63,704 nt of DNA from Diphasiastrum complanatum (lineage: Eukaryota; Streptophyta; Lycopodiopsida; Lycopodiales; Lycopodiaceae): assembly GCA_029204225.1 (NCBI GenBank), contig CM055106.1, forward strand, positions 2,870,146 through 2,933,849, written 5' to 3'. Within the stretch, counting starts at the first letter, position 1. The number at the start of each line of letters is the position of its first letter. A program made the translations under genes and the position numbers. Positions 61,932 through 63,704 of this stretch are shown here, piece by piece. Under the pieces are notes generated by a model. That model had not been told where the DNA came from. It did not search any database and was given only the letters and a program-made list of their open reading frames with translations.

Positions 61932-62475
61932 TCTCTCATTGGAAAGCATTGAAGAGAGTGATGAGATATATTTAGGGAAGTTTAGATCACAATTTATGCC
62001 ATGATGGAAATGCTATCGTCCCACTCATCCTGCAAGGCTACTCCGACTCAGATTTGGGGAGCTCCGGGTTCTGTTTCTATCTGGCAGTGAGACCGATTTT
62101 GTGGAATTCAATGAAGCAGAAATCAGTTGCGCTTTCTTCGACAGGAGGCAGGTGGTACATCGCATGTCAAGCTTCAAAGGAAGTTGTATGGATCAGGTTA
62201 TTACTTTATGACTTACATCACACTCAGTTCAATGCTACCACCATTCTGTGTGACAACTTGAGCTGTATTTCACTGTCACTAAATCCCAGATTTCATGGCA
62301 AATCCAAGCACATAGAAATCCAGTATCATTCATTTGGGAGAAAGTGATCCTTCAATACTACTCCACAACAGAAATCGCCACAGACATCTTCACCAAAGTG
62401 GCTTCCCAGATCAAGCACCAGAAGTTCTTCAACATGCTGAACCTGATGAAGATACCAAGGCACCAACTGTGGCCT
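61932..62475 (+). pseudogene. Copia RNase H, 3' end (right copy, more indels)
   Basis: SGFCFYLAVRPILWNSMKQK, DNLSCISLSLNPRFHGKSKH and EIATDIFTKV as in 18930-19468. Additional indels (for example GACAGGAGGCAGGTGGTACA) relative to the left copy are probably sequence errors near the contig end. Confidence 0.82.
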
Positions 62476-62485
62476 TATGGGGGAC

Positions 62486-63704
62486 TGTTTGGAATTAAGG
62501 CCCACAGTTTTCTCCTTGGTGAATGACAAATTCTATTTCATGTTTCTTCCTACATATTTACTGATCATTGATCTAGGGTCAGGTGAAACCAACTTTGGTT
62601 CTACATCTGCTCATCTGATACTTGCAGGAATCACAGAACTTAGACAACCAATTTATTTGAAGAACGTCTACAACGGCTTCCGGCTGATCTCCAGCAAAGG
62701 GTAATCAATCTTGTTATAATTTCAAGTTTTAGATGTTAAGTTCAATTACTTGAAGTCATTGAGACTGGCCATCTTCAAGGACTTCCAAGAGAACTAGCAT
62801 TTAGAACAAGTCAGCAGAATTACACCAAGTGTCGCAACAATCTGCAGAATTACACTAAGTGTCGTAATAGTCTGCAGAAATATACTAAAGTGTCGCCACA
62901 GTCTGCAAAAATGAACTATTTTTTCCATAGCTTCAACTTTTTTCGCATTTCCCCAATATGCGACACTTTCGTAGTTCAAAAGTTTAACTGTTTTAAAGGC
63001 ACCTTCGGCTTTTTCGCAAAATCTCGAAGAGAGAGAAAAATGCCGAAGGTCATCTATTTGTTAAGTTAAACTATTTCAAGAGAACCTTCGCCTTTTCCCC
63101 AAGGGCACCTTCGCCTTTGACACATTGTTTGAGCATCCCAGTTACGCTGTCATTTGGTTGAAATTGCTATTCTATATTGTGCTTCAGTGTAATATAGTAG
63201 CAACTTGCTTTTATCTGTGTACAACGTAGGTGAATGCTTGTTGTGATTAAATGCACTTTCCATTCCTGTTTGATCGTGCTTGTTTACTCACTCTGATCAG
63301 AACACGGACGTCTACGACTCCCTCAGTTTCTGATCAGAAGATGGGCTGTCTTTGACGCCTGAGGAACACACATTATCATATTGCTCTTCCATTTACTTCA
63401 GAACTATACTTCATGATAAATATGATTCATTAGTACTACATACAAACCATCTCTAATCTCTTTGGTGGAAAGTACTCTAGTTTCAGAGTATGAATTAATT
63501 TTTTAAGATCCTGTTGGGCAATTAGAACTCTTAAGGCTGTGATTACTTTAGCATAAGCTGTCTTTTAGACTGTTTTTAAATTTAGCAACTGGTTTAGAAC
63601 GAGAGAGCTGTTCCGCAATATTCCTGCTCTCTTCTCCGTTGCGTTCTTCTATTTCCCTTGCCCCATCACTAACGCCCACTCACTCTTGTGGATCTAATTT
63701 GGAT
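62486..63704 (+). mobile_element. Copia LTR, cut by the window end (right copy)
   Basis: Starts at TGTTTGGAATTAAG after the PPT and runs off the window ~33 bases before the expected LTR end and PBS. Contains the same 30-bp U3 repeats (62815-62912) with extra bases. Confidence 0.6.

Larger units (their letters stand above)
43008..63704. repeat. Right copy of the 43-kb-period terminal direct repeat
   Basis: Corresponds to 1-20693. This copy is clean at its left end, where it holds the intact end of the EG45-like gene, and indel-rich from about 61760 to 63704 (net 11 extra bases; for example in GATTTTTCAGCC, CAGATTTGGGG, GGAGGCAGGTGGTACA). One extra G at ~60413 and a G/A change near 60617 are the main internal differences outside the 52434-53680 substitution patch. 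Confidence 0.97.

Overview
This window is nuclear DNA of a land plant, very probably a seed plant or fern. It holds one recognisable host gene, a secreted EG45-like (plant natriuretic peptide / expansin-like double-psi beta-barrel) protein with plant-type introns. Nearly everything else is decayed LTR retrotransposon sequence of the Ty1/copia and Ty3/gypsy types, plus one LINE remnant, LTRs, primer-binding sites matching the initiator-tRNA-Met 3' end, and several tandem arrays. I saw no rRNA gene, tRNA gene, CRISPR array or prokaryotic operon. The species cannot be fixed from the sequence.

Large-scale layout: the first 20.7 kb (1-20693) recur almost base for base as the last 20.7 kb (43008-63704), so the window is terminally redundant with a period of about 43.0 kb (offset 42999 or 43000 over most of the overlap). 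Mismatches are not spread evenly. Small indels crowd into the first ~0.86 kb and the last ~2 kb, as expected of unpolished contig ends. A separate patch of about 12 substitutions lies at 9435-10681 versus 52434-53680. The window could be a linearised circle, a piece of a 43-kb tandem array, or an assembly join.

Unit, left to right: the 3' end of the EG45 gene (1-269); intergenic DNA with a LINE 3'-end fossil (1080-1560, minus) and an old copia gag fossil (2625-2962, minus); a ~230-bp tandem satellite (4500-5190); and a minus-strand composite retroelement (5195-10690). In that composite, copia LTR, PBS, gag and protease are followed by an unrecognised ORF, a copia RT remnant, a gypsy RT-RNase H-integrase block and finally a copia integrase tail. 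Next come a plus-strand gypsy element, 'G1' (10720-16485; CGAGTCATC-repeat leader, gag with three zinc knuckles, protease, RT, integrase, no RNase H); a 110-120-bp tandem array (16490-17150); a minus-strand LTR with PBS; a duplicated ~450-bp GGCGCC-rich block; and a copia RNase H end running into PPT-LTR-PBS (19469-20738).

Single-copy middle (20.7-43.0 kb): a second copia-gag/gypsy-pol composite (21319-24758, plus), a decayed 3' ORF, copia 'C3' (26190-31074, plus) with a 23-G polypurine tract, inverted copia 'C4' (32013-33345, minus), unrecognised remnants, a copia RNase H scrap, and gypsy 'G2' (35061-39949). G2 is a relative of G1 with complementary deletions. Its remaining pol and a long proline/threonine-rich, coiled-coil 3' ORF share one reading frame over 4.3 kb. 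The intact three-exon EG45-like gene lies at 42485-43274, and the repeat of the unit starts inside its second exon.

No retroelement here looks autonomous. The only gene that looks functional is the EG45-like gene.
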